From: Homalodisca vitripennis
Taxonomy: Eukaryota; Arthropoda; Insecta; Hemiptera; Cicadellidae
Direction of reading: 5' to 3'
Length of the DNA stretch: 64,000 nt
NCBI RefSeq assembly: GCF_021130785.1
Contig: NC_060214.1
Span: forward strand, 44,499,001 to 44,563,000
The notes below the pieces were generated by a model. It had not been told where the DNA came from, ran no database searches, and saw only the letters and a program-made list of their open reading frames with translations. The position numbers were made by a program, and so were the translations under genes. Position 1 is the stretch's first letter. Each line of letters begins with the position of its first letter. Positions 52,795-64,000 of the stretch are shown one piece after another.

Positions 52795-54672
52795 AGGATA
52801 CCAGGTAATCGTTGTAACCATAGGTAAACTTCGAGGTAAACTGTATAACTGTGAACGTTATAGTGTATGATTAATAAAATGTCTAAAATATATTATTTCA
52901 GGAGATTATTGTTATCATGAATTCGTAAATATGTAAGTCCAGTGTGTGAATGAAAATGTGGGAAGTGTGAAAGATTGAATGAAAAAAAAAACCAGTGGCC
53001 ACTCAGAGTGAATGTGAGTGAATATGAGTATTAGCTAATATAAGAGTTTATATTTCAAAACTGTTTATTATGATTGACTAGGTGAAATACATGTTCTGTT
53101 TTCAGCGGTACGTATACATACGCCAATATCAGCGTGGAATGGTTAGAAGTTGATTTTGACTAAAAATAATTAAATTGTAAACTCATAATTATTCTGTAAA
53201 TGCAGGGGACCCTCGAAATAGTTTTAGAATTCCTAGATTTGGTTAAGACTTAATGTTTAAGAGGATTGGTACGTCGCAATGACATAATAATTTGTTAGTA
53301 AAATATAATTGCCTATTGTATTATAACACTGATGTAAAACAGTTAATAGTAATTTATGTTGTTCTTCCAGTTGTCATTAACGTAATTATGAATTAAGCGT
53401 TGACAAGTTAGTTTCTAAGATTGTAACACTGTATACGAAACCAAATGTTGTATATGGTTATGCTAACCGATGTTAAGAAATAAGTATTTGCTTTTGTAAT
53501 TTGTTTGTAAATTGGGGAATAAAAATAATCAAGTATTAGCTTGTCAATGCATACAAAGTAACTTATACGATGTTCGGGTATAGTCAGCTATTAACATATT
53601 CTTGTGTGGTGTTGAGGTAGTTATGTTGAAAGGTAGTTAGATGTGTGTAAAGAATAAAATTAAAGAGATAAAAGCTTTGTTGAAAAACGAAGTCATTTCA
53701 TGCTAAGTCTTAGAGCACCGGTGGGAAGTCCAGTAGCTCAGAGCCAGGCCGGTGACCTGCGAGGTCAGGTGACCAGAGAGGCCGGACGGCTACTGCTGAC
53801 CACAGCTACTTTTGTCACGTAGACAATGCCGCTGTGCACAACTTCAGTTACAAAACTTTGTACCACCTCTTGCACTGTAAAATATCTGTATCCTGTAGTA
53901 CATGGTTACGCTTATAATGTCCTACTATAGTTTGTTTCACTTGTCTATGTTAATGAGTAGGAAGATGTCAAATATCCAGAATAGCCTTGTCGTGGACTTA
54001 TAATTACAATTATTTAGTTTGGGTCCCTATAATAATATCCACTTTGTAAGGTTATTATCTATAAAAAAAGTGCTTTTTCAATAGTAAGTTATAGTATGGG
54101 TAGATAATAAGGATTAATGTACTAGTTAGTAATTTGGTAAACAGTTCTAATACTAATATTATCATGTTTGAATTGGAATATCGTCATTGTACTAGATCAT
54201 AAGAAAGGGCAATATAGAGGATTAATATATTTTGATTTGTATGACTCTCACAGAACAGCTGAATGGTTCCGGAATGTGTCATGAACTCATCTATTCATAT
54301 ACAATTATAATTTCTCGCTTCAAGTAGTTATAAAGACATGTAAAGTTGATTAATGTATTTTAATATAAAATGTCGAATATACCTACACGTAAGGATATAT
54401 GTATAATATAAGGGAATGGACACCACCGCGGGTATTTAAGAGTAAGTTTATATGAACTAATGTTTCTGTCAAATAAATGCGATTACACCAATAGCAAACA
54501 TTGCTAACTAGAGTAGGTAGATAGGCTGTCGTAGGACAACATGTTTTGTAGAAGGCAAACCTTTGTGAGGAACGATTCATTGCCTGTTGCTGGAATAACA
54601 TTAAAAATTAATAAACTTTCCCTGGAAATGTATTAGTGAAGCGGTACCGATGGGAGCGAACGACTGAGGCTC
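52795..54672 (+). other. Non-coding 3' internal region of the LTR element
   Basis: About 1.9 kb without coding motifs between the env-like frame and the 35-bp repeats. The AT-rich first part changes to a more balanced composition around 53715-53800. Confidence 0.6.
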
Positions 54673-54847
54673 GTGATCGGGCCGTCCCAACTCCAGAGAC
54701 TTTATGTGTGATCGAGCCGTCCCAACTTCAGAGACTTTATGTGTGATCGGGCCGTCCCAACGCCAGAGACTTTATGTGTGATCGGGCCGTCCAAACGCCA
54801 GAGACTTTATGTGTGATCGAGCCGTCCCAACGCCAGAGACTTTATGT
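54673..54847. repeat. Five tandem 35-bp units in the LTR element
   Basis: Units start at 54673, 54708, 54743, 54778 and 54813, built on gtgatcgggccgtcccaac and gccagagactttat. There are only a few differences between units (g/a at one site, tc/tt/gc at another). Such minisatellites are common in the untranslated part of insect LTR elements. Confidence 0.95.
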
Positions 54848-55139
54848 GCCAGTGTAAACGACTGTCCCTGAGAAGTGGCTGCCGCAGTGTCGTTGTTCCC
54901 CATGTGTTTCCTCCACATCTAAAGACAACTATTGACTGTTTGAGAACCCCGACCGCTAGCCACACTATTAGCGATACGCGGCGAAACGTGAGGGTAGACG
55001 CCATGGTAACTTGTGCACGTGACCCAGCCGCCCAGCTGAACACAACCAAGGGACCAGCTGCCAGGGCCTGAAAGAATGAAGAAGACGAACTCCTAGAGGG
55101 CATCCACCCCAACAACCACCCTTAATTTGGCTGGGGGTG

Positions 55140-55425
55140 TGTGACGTCGGGGCCCATGTTCCCGCCGTCTGGAAGTACTGGAGGGGGAGGTCAGCAAGGT
55201 GAGCGCCCGAGGCGGTGTGTACGTGAGAGGACTCCGGCGCGAGCGGACGTCCGAGCTCCCTGAGGGCCGATCTAGTGTAGGGCTTAGCCTAGTGATGGTC
55301 GTGACGCGTGGTGTCCGTGGGTTCGGAAGTGTTGTTTCTTTAAGTTAATAAAGTTGCTGTAATCTGAGCTGCGTTTGATTCCTGAGTACACCCCCTTCGC
55401 CCCCAGCTGAGCAGGAGGCGTGACA
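55140..55425 (+). repeat. 3' LTR
   Basis: 286 bp. Against the 5' LTR I see one substitution (gtgtttacg versus gtgtgtacg) and one extra t in the gttgttt run. About 99% identity. Confidence 0.93.
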
Positions 55426-55429
55426 CAAG

Positions 55430-57339
55430 TGTAATACAAATTTTAAGGTCTACAGGTAAAAACTTTGTTAAGATGTATTGGCGATATTTAGAGCACATTT
55501 ATGACTATATCACATGTTAAAATGTGAAATGAATCAACTAATTTTGCATACAAAAATGATTCATTTTGCGAATTTCTCATAACTTTCAGATTTACTCATT
55601 AATCATCCTACGTCTTCAGATGAGTGTGACAATCTCGTGGTATTCTGGTACTCAGATTTTATCTTTTCTTCTTCTGGGTTTATTATATTGTGGTTACGTT
55701 CAACTCCACTGGAGCTAGCTTTACTTTTCTCGTCTCTTTCATGTTAAAGTAATACAGCAAAATAAGCATGAAAGTTGTTTGAACATTGGGTGAACAGTCT
55801 GAAAATAAGTTGCTCAACTACAACGAGCTTCAGACTCAGCTATTCCTATAGATTCTTGAGGTCTTCAAATAACGGTTTATCGTTACAACTTAACGAGCGG
55901 GCTCAAACATCTCGTGTAAGAGAATTTGGCCAAACTGTGATTTTAAAGATAATGAGTAAGGTTTATAATGTTAAGGATGGGCATGTCTCATGGGCCTCTA
56001 GAGGAGAACTTATCGTAGCTTTTGGAGAATGAGGCGCTAGTCTTAAGTTTCATATCCCTCCCAGACATTAAGTTCTTGCGTGGGTGGATATTTTAAATCC
56101 ATATCTGCTTGTGTGAGTATCATGGAAGCAGACACATACAAAAACCAAACTGAATTATACTTGAAGTTGAGACAAACAACAGAAACTGTACTATCAGTAC
56201 GGGTTCAGGATCCAAGTGTATGAATTCTCACGAGAACTGCGTTTGATTTCATTACTTATTTGCATGATTTTAGAGTTTTTGTCATAATATATTTGGAACT
56301 TAGAAACACAGATCACCAAAGACCGTTAAACCAATTACGTTTCTACATACAAAAAAAATACTTGCCATTTGAACATTTAGCCTAATCCCGTACATAAGTA
56401 AGTAACATGTACCACCATAAACACAATGTTGACTTTATAGAAGATTGCTTCATACACAATTTCCTTTCTATAGGAATAGGTTAGTTTCTAGAGATAAATT
56501 GTGGACTGATAGAATATGAATTTGGTTTACCCCTTCGAGTGGGTTTCAGTAACCCTAAGCTAATATTTTAATACTACTTATTTATTTAACTATATTTAGT
56601 TTATAGATGTTAAAGCGAAGCCTTCTGGTTTTGAAACGGTTACAAATTGGATTTAAACAGTTTTTAGAATCATACTTTTATATTATGGTTCATTTACCAA
56701 TATTTTGTATGATATAATAGAATGATAACAATCTTGTCTCCCAAATAAAAAACTAATGACCAATCATTGAAAGGCTCCTTGTTTTTAAAACTTTTAAAAA
56801 CATTTTATTACTCCAAGTGAATTTCTTTGACACATAAAGAAAATTAAACGTCTTTTTAATTTAATATAACTTTTTTGATTTTATAAATAATGATCTCAAT
56901 CTCATTACACTTAAAAAGCACATAGTTTAAGCAGACTTGATTATGAAATTCATCATATATTTCTACTTTGCCATAAATGTTTTGAATATTATATCGAAAT
57001 TAAAACTTAAATTCTGCTTATCACAGTTTTGTTTGAAGTTTGTACATGTACATAAAATGAGTTTAACAAAAGGAAAACATATAATTAGTTCAAAATAGTT
57101 TTTTAATGATAAGTTGATGTTACAGTACCATCTAGTGTATATTATATTATAAAGCCAAATACACAATAATTGATGAAAAAGAAGTAAGACCTCTGTTGTA
57201 TAATAATCGCATAACAAATGAAATATCCAGATCGTGTGCCTAAGAACACATAACTTACAATCATAAATCTTTTTTTACAATTATATGTGTCAATGATTGG
57301 ATGTATGTATATGTAAACAAAAATATATAATGCAAATAG
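55430..57339. other. Non-coding right-arm DNA
   Basis: No gene is recognised. 56745-56830 matches the left arm (3114-3200). The open frame at 55775-56032 has no motif. Confidence 0.6.
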
Positions 57340-57703
57340 TAGTGTTTTATTGTGGAGTCAAATGATTTTAAATGTTGATTTCACGTTTTATCGGATATGC
57401 ACTCAGTGTAGGAGTCTTTAAATATGCATGAAAAGTTAATTTGGAACCCATTTCATCTGTTCGGTGTGTTTTTCAAACGTTGCCTCAAAGTAATTCTTTA
57501 CTGCACAAAATTTAATCGAAGGGACGGAAAACGAACTGAGGTTGTGCGTATGCAATTGTAAATAAATTTCTAAATTCTTTAAATGGAAATGGTATTGCCT
57601 CATTTTAAAGTCAAATGTTTTAAAATGTTGATTACACATTTGATTGAGTCTCCTCTCAGTGTATGTGTCATTAAATTTGAATGAAAACTGCATTTTCAAC
57701 CCT
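57340..57703. repeat. Right-arm copy of the 250-bp tandem duplication
   Basis: Reverse-complement counterpart of 2212-2605, with unit starts near 57703 and 57453 on the minus strand. Open frames on the two arms here lie in different frames relative to the aligned DNA, which argues against coding function. Confidence 0.65.
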
Positions 57704-60700
57704 GGTAAGCAAGATACTTAACATATTTGCTATCCCATTTTTAACAAAATTTAATAAATGTAAAAATAAAATCAAACTATTGTCTACTTTTAATTCACTT
57801 AAAAAATTTTAGCATATTTAAATTAGCTTAATATTAGTGATATATTTTATATAAGTGTATTTTACTTTACAATTTTAAACTTAGTTTACAGGTCATAAAT
57901 AAATAAATATTACAACGTTAATGCTGTAAACGTTTATCACACTCTGCTAAGGGGATTTAAATTGCTTTAGCTAAGCCATTAGCAGATTTTAAAATGCCAT
58001 ATGGTGTGCTTGGCGAACTTTTATTTAACATCCCGTTAGTTTGAAAGAATCCAGTACCGTCCACTAGGAGTAATGGTTTCTACATATAATGTATATATAG
58101 TTTTATTTAATGAATAACATAGATATAAAATACTTGTGTTTTTACTTGTATTTGATTATAATTAACGTTGTTACTTAAGAAACCGTCAATTTGAAGGGAA
58201 TATATGTACATTTAAATCATCATATATTACGTAAGACCGTAAAGGAAAACTACTCTTGTACATAGCGAAGAGCATTTTAACATCAATAATCTTATTTTAA
58301 AACAAAGCTGTTGTTTGAAATGTAATATGAAAATTAAATAAAGTTTTTATTAAATTTGTCTATTTTAAGCAATGAACAATTCATCCCTAACTATAATTTA
58401 AAGTTTTAATTAATCAGAATAATTGTAAGTAAGATAATATAACCAGTTTTCCAATTAGGCACAATTTAAAGTTTAAAAATAAGATTTGAAAATGGCTTAT
58501 TCGTTCGTGATAGATTATAATTTTATATATACTAGCTAAATAATTTTGGATTAATAATATAATACTTAACCCATAACATATCAATTTGATCACTCCATTT
58601 AAGATATTTACTACAATCTGCATAGGCCTGGAGAAAAAAAAAAAAGAAACAGTTTAGAAATGTGTAATTATAAATTTTGTCATATTCGTTAAAAATACGT
58701 AGGTTATGTAGTTGGATTTTATCTGCAGGAGGCGGGTTAACTCCTTTAATCAGTTACACATATACCAATTCAACTCAGTATCTTATAAAGTTTTATTTAT
58801 TTTCAGCATAAATGCATTGCAGTACGTAACTAGTAAACATTATTTCACATTCATTATTCTGGAATCATAAGTTATGAATTTGGAATGAACCTATTATTAA
58901 CCTATAAGCTCGTAAATAAAAATTTGTAAACAATTTTATTTAATACACATTTTTTATATCAATTTTAGAAAACAAAATTACAATTTCGAAAATTTCCAGC
59001 AATGGTAAAAGAAGTATTAGGGATTTTAACTATTTAACCGTCGTAGTGAGTTTATATAACTTTGAAATGCTAGTACACTAAGAAACGTGATATTTTTTTA
59101 ATTATTTTTTTTATTTCATATATGGGTAATGTGGCTAATGAGATTTAATTAGAATTAAAATTTTAAGCCTAGGGTAATTAGAAAAATGTATTTGATATAT
59201 CGACGATGAGTATTGTAATAATTATTCCCGAAATAATATTTTAACAGAAAGGTCATTTATTGTTGATTATATTAAAACAAAACATGTTGTACCCATTGTT
59301 CCTTACTCCCTGAGTAACGTATTACGTGTAACCTACTTATGGTAGTACGGTTGCATTATTTCTAAATAAGCAATTTAATATATTTGTCCGTATTTAAGGA
59401 CAAAATTAACTAAACAAATATCTAGTCAGTATATAGACAGTTCCATATATATATCACACAAATAAAAATATTTTTAGATTTGTATATGCCGGGAGAGGCC
59501 AATATTGTTAGTGGTACGTAATGAACATATTCAAACTATATGCTTGATAAATCTGATACTATTCCTTGTACTCCAACATAACATGGTTTGTTTCAAGAAG
59601 TTTAGTTAAAGGGAAATATTAATTTTTTTCAAAATTTTAAAATTAAATTTAGTTAATATTGTCATTATTGCCATACATTTTGGAGTCATTTACATTATCA
59701 TATAACTGAATATCGTTCAGGACAATTCCATAAACAGTCATGTTACATCTTGACACATTTCTGAGTGATAGAAACATTTTTATATTGGTCTCAAGTGTCT
59801 TATTTGGAAACGAGAGAATATAGTATAAATAAAACAAACTAAAATATAATATGCGTTTTAAAAAATTTCTCTGAACATAGTTACAAACGTATGTGTAAAA
59901 TTGAAGTATTGCGTGACGGTTATAGCCTGTTACACGACATTTGCATACTAATGAAATTAAATTAAATTGGTTATAACTAAGGTGAAACCAGATGTACATA
60001 TTTAAAGTATATGGATAAATCACTAAATAATTCAGACTACCAATGCTGATTCAATGATTTATCCTGCGCTTTAAAGTGTTTCATATTCACAGAGTAAATC
60101 ATTGATTACGTTTTGTTTTGTGTTGTTTACGTCGTCTTCTGATAAATAAAATATTTGTTGATATGTGCTTCCGCTAATAATATTTTCAAACTGCTACTTA
60201 GAAATATGCCTTATAAATAGACAGCCTCTCGCTCGTGTTTTAAAAGGGAAGTAGAATTATAAAATTAGAATCGGCGTTAGAATATCTCGTTCAGATAATT
60301 ATTTTTGGGTTAAACCAAAAGACATCTTAATTTCTCGTACTAGAAATTATCACTAACAATATATTTACTATAAAATATTATATCTTAACATAGAAGGAGT
60401 ATTCGAAAGTGTCCATTGAGAATATCAGAAGAGCCACATGAAGTATTACAATAATTACTTTACTGTCCATTTTCTGTATCTTTATTTTTGAATATTATTT
60501 AAATTAGTTACAAAAAGCTACAAAATATTTTTTGAAAATAAGTTAAAAATAGTGAAAGTTTCAATTTTATTTGTGTATTAATTTATTTTTGAATTTTTTT
60601 TAAACATTCAATATTAACAGTTTTGTACCCGACAGAATTCAAAGTCTATTACAGCTCACGGATACTAAAAATAACATACAAAACCATTTTATTTTTTTAA

Positions 60701-63700
60701 AGGGTCTCAAGATTGTGAGTGTCACCTAAGTGATCCTAAATAGCAATTATAGGAAAAACGTTAAGATTTACAGATCACGTGCCTCAAATTTATTTCACCC
60801 CTCCCAAATTAATATTAATAATTTTCAGTTATCCGTAAAATTTTTAAAAAACGGCTTTGATTTAATTTATAATGTTTTTAGAAGTTCACAAATATATTGC
60901 AAATGTGAGAATTCTTTTAACTGTATCTTAATCTGTGTCATTAATAGACTTGTAATACTCGTACCATTATTGTTTAATTATTAATAAATTTTTTTCTTTA
61001 ATAAATATAACACCAATCTGTGTTATATAAAATAGCGAGTAAAAAGATTTCCAGGATATTTTTCAGTGGTCAGTGATACAAAAACTAACTAACATCACGT
61101 TTCTAACCTGCAATCTAATATCTTTGCCTGGTGAATAATTAACCTAATACCTAAATAAAGTCTAGGTAAAAATAAAAAGTCATACCTAAAGCGTTTAACA
61201 AGATTGATGCCAGAATCTATTCCATGCACACAAACTGTCAAACATACAACTTATAAAAATTAAATAATAATTACTACAATTAACTAAAGTATACATGTCA
61301 GAATACGTTTGAATTTACTGACTAACTACAAACAACTTAGGTTTTTAACCTTTATCGTAGTTATGTGTTAAATTAGTTATTAACCTTAAAAGAGATCAGA
61401 CTGCAGGCCTCAAAATGTAGTGTCACTGAATGATGGGAAATGTCCAGAAACATTCTGTTTCTCTCACAATCTGCCTCTCGTCAAAAGATTTAACAAAGTA
61501 TAATAGGTACAATGAAATATTTGAGTACTAATATTTCATCCTTACAACACACTCATACGATCAGAATGAATTGTAAAAGTTTTAGGATGTACACTGATAT
61601 ATACTTATTGTTTACTTCAACAAGATATTACATTATAAAACGTATTAATACTATTACAATAAAGCCCTCAAATCGGTACACTTTAATACAATTTTTTAAT
61701 ATACAGTTTCGAATTGTAACTTGTGTATTAATACGTATTGAAACCCCTCCCATATATTTAAAAATACTGGAATTATACTAAAGTTTATTTTATGTTTCAT
61801 ATATATATCCCAGTATTAATGAATACGCCCCGGTTTATAAAAGTATTTGTATTTGCGTTATAGCGGACGAACGTCGTTCAATGCACTTACTTTTAATGAT
61901 GCTTTAATGTGTATATCGCAATTTCAACACATAATGAATTACCTAAAACATGCAGAACAGGGTTAGCTCTAAATCGTTAATTGGTGTCTTGAACAGTTTA
62001 ATTAAAGTTACCAGCAACGTTCTTGCCTCGCTGTAGAGCAATACAAAGGCTAAACTTGGTTTAACACTACAACCCTACATTAGGAACTTAGATAATAATA
62101 ATTGTGTGGTGTATCCTGTTGGACCACAATCTTAATTGAAACCGTAAATAGTTGATGAAATGTACATAGTTGATTGCAAATATGTTTTGTAAGTGCTAAT
62201 CATGAGAACGGCTCGACCAACTTTTGAACAATTTGAATTTGAATCTCTAAAAGGATTCTATGAAGAGAAAAATTTGAAAATATTTGTATTTATCTTTCAT
62301 AATTCAAATTTTACGGAGCCTAAACAGCTTTTGACAACTTTAGCTAAAGTTTGAAAAAATCTGTTTTTAAATAAGCTAAATGTATACATTATATTAAATC
62401 ATACAGGACTTAATTAGTAGTGTGATAGTAAATAGAAATTACATATCAAAACTAATCTAGATTGCTCTAATGATTAATGTTGTAAATATCTTTGTACGAG
62501 ATGAACAAATCTAACATTTTGATGTTGAAAATCACCAGTTGATATTGAATAAATGTGTGTGTGTGTAAAACAGAGAAATAAGTATTAAAATGCCTCCAAG
62601 TTTCATTATTTCCCAGTCTACTGTCTAAATGACAACAAGACTGTAACGCAAACCCAAAACAAGTTTACTGTGAATGTTCCATAAACTTAACATGTTTATA
62701 CTGCAGGTACATAGGAAGTAGTTGGGATTTCCCATTAGGCCGTCAATTCTTTCTCTCTTTCTCAGTCCGTCGTGTGTATGTTACTTTCTTTATTGGGACA
62801 ACAAAGCAAACTGTACTATTTCACTGGAAATGTTTAAAACAAAAAGTTAAATTACAAGAGCAGGAAGCTGACGTTTTTTGACCGAAGTGTTTTTGAGAGC
62901 TATACATGTATATAGTTTATTCTTTGGAATAAAGCAACCTAAAATGAGGCACCGTAAATGATTTTAAACCGTCGGAACTAATATAATCTTATAACTAACG
63001 TAATCTTTTCGTCCTAAGTATGTAAGCAATTTTTTATTTTCGGAACAGAAAGGTAAAATCTCCTATGTTACTCGATATATCTTAGACCAGATGTATATGA
63101 AATGCTGGACGCAAACGCTTTTGAACCGAATTACATTTCCGAGACTTGTGCATATTTACCTTTCTTGGCCAGGTAGCATAAGGCAGATTCATATGTGACG
63201 TAGTGAATATAATAAATTTGAATCCGGAAATACGATTGCACGCGAAAAACATTATTAATTTACGATTCAGGTTACTCTCTGATAATATTACTTGAATAAG
63301 GTCTACCTCATGTATGCCTATTTACGTTTTTAAATTTAATAGCACTCATTTTATACGTTATTAATTAGTAGTTTAAAGACTTAAATATAAAAAACTGCGA
63401 TTTTAATTTAGCACAAATTTCACCAGTCTTAAAATGTCTTTCCTGGATGCTCTTTTAAACTATTTTCATCAGTTTGTTATGGTTTCATCTATAATAATAT
63501 AACATCAAAAGTAAAAAAAGGAGTTATAAATATTATTCTTATTTAATCTTTAAGAACTTCAATTTGTATACATTTCAAGCATACATGACGTCTCGTGTTG
63601 ATGTGCCGAGTAAGAAATCTAGTGAATATCAACAAGCGTGTCTTCTTGTAGCATAATCTTGATTTTGAGGACGCAAGTCAAGGAACCACGTTACTAGGTA

Positions 63701-63768
63701 ATGAAATTAAAAACAAAAATCAGCAGCATTGGTTTGAGTTCTTTTATTGCTATTAATATATTATATTA

Positions 63769-63772
<4 letters not shown>

Positions 63773-63815
<43 letters not shown>
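63773..63815. repeat. (TA)n microsatellite
   Basis: About 43 bp of pure TA. Confidence 0.93.
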
Positions 63816-63821
<6 letters not shown>

Positions 63822-63860
63822 AATTAAATATCATTTATTCCGGAAATTAAACATTTCTGA

Positions 63861-63895
63861 GGTCCCGCTAAGTACAATACTTGTCAGCGGGAACC
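63861..63895. other. Strong 35-nt hairpin
   Basis: Outer stem ggtcccgct with agcgggaacc (one bulge), inner stem aagta with tactt around caa. It shares its outer stem letters with the hairpin at 21868-21886. Confidence 0.6.
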
Positions 63896-64000
63896 TATAT
63901 AACTATATTTGACTACAGTTAAAATACATAATTACATTCAATTATCTTTCAGGTACTTAATGTAGTATTTTTTAATTTGACTGTGGTGAAAATTAGTATA

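Larger units (their letters stand above)
50645..55425 (+). mobile_element. LTR retrotransposon, gag-pol deleted, env-like region retained
   Basis: A 4,781-bp element with 285/286-bp LTRs starting TGTGACG and ending GTGACA, flanked by a 4-bp duplication CAAG (50641-50644 and 55426-55429). The LTRs differ at only two places, so it moved recently compared with everything else here. The internal 4.2 kb has no protease, RT, RNase H or integrase. It keeps a 40-codon gag-like start (51630-51752), an env-like region (about 51777-52794), and about 2.3 kb of non-coding sequence with a 35-bp tandem array. A G-rich stretch just before the 3' LTR could be the polypurine tract. Mobilisation would have needed enzymes from a full-length relative. 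A 4-bp duplication fits the Gypsy group. Confidence 0.9.
59990..64000. other. Outer right-hand sequence, unpaired within this window
   Basis: If the palindrome continues, the partner of this stretch lies left of the window. No gene, transposase or RT motif was recognised. It ends with an (AT)n run (63773-63815) and a strong hairpin (63861-63895). Confidence 0.55.

Noticed and set aside
54844..55115. Open frames over the end of the LTR element
   Set aside because: They are in GC-richer non-coding sequence, overlap on opposite strands and have no domain features.
59649..60023. 124-codon minus-strand open frame
   Set aside because: AT-rich composition, no motif, no splice context, and part of it overlaps palindrome-arm DNA with an indel-rich partner.

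Overview
This is an AT-rich eukaryotic window, most likely an insect chromosome. The evidence is many (AT)n microsatellites, decayed non-LTR retrotransposons, Tc1/mariner-like elements and an env-bearing LTR element, with no operons or bacterial signals. A hemipteran is possible but the sequence does not prove it. I found no confirmed host protein-coding gene. The only candidates are one orphan exon-like frame (12254-12552) and two mirror-image exon-like islands.

The dominant feature is a very large, imperfect inverted duplication. The left arm (about 1-19650) matches the reverse complement of the right arm (about 25140-59990) at more than 15 ordered, collinear anchors. Identity is roughly 75-90% where I aligned by eye. 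The arms flank a spacer of about 5.5 kb, and the left arm is cut by the window edge, so the structure probably extends further. Apart from scattered conserved patches the arms look non-coding.

Almost every mobile element sits in only one arm or in the spacer, so it postdates the duplication. Left arm: a 5'-truncated RTE-like LINE (3897-4859) and a decayed DNA transposon with about 300-bp terminal inverted repeats (8631-12025). Spacer: a Merlin-like transposase remnant (about 20480-20650) and a CR1/jockey-like LINE on the minus strand (22392-24414). Right arm: a near full-length two-ORF LINE with an intact PHD-finger ORF1 (26639-31552); two adjacent mariner-like elements with DUF4817-type transposases (39297-43735); a MITE with TTAA flanks (44858-45156); a Helitron-like piece (about 50347-50620); and a 4.8-kb LTR element with near-identical LTRs that has lost gag-pol but keeps an env-like reading frame (50645-55425).

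These genes do not work together as a pathway. The window is a gene-poor palindromic region that has been colonised repeatedly by transposons. Positions 59990-64000 lie outside the paired region visible here and hold no recognisable gene.
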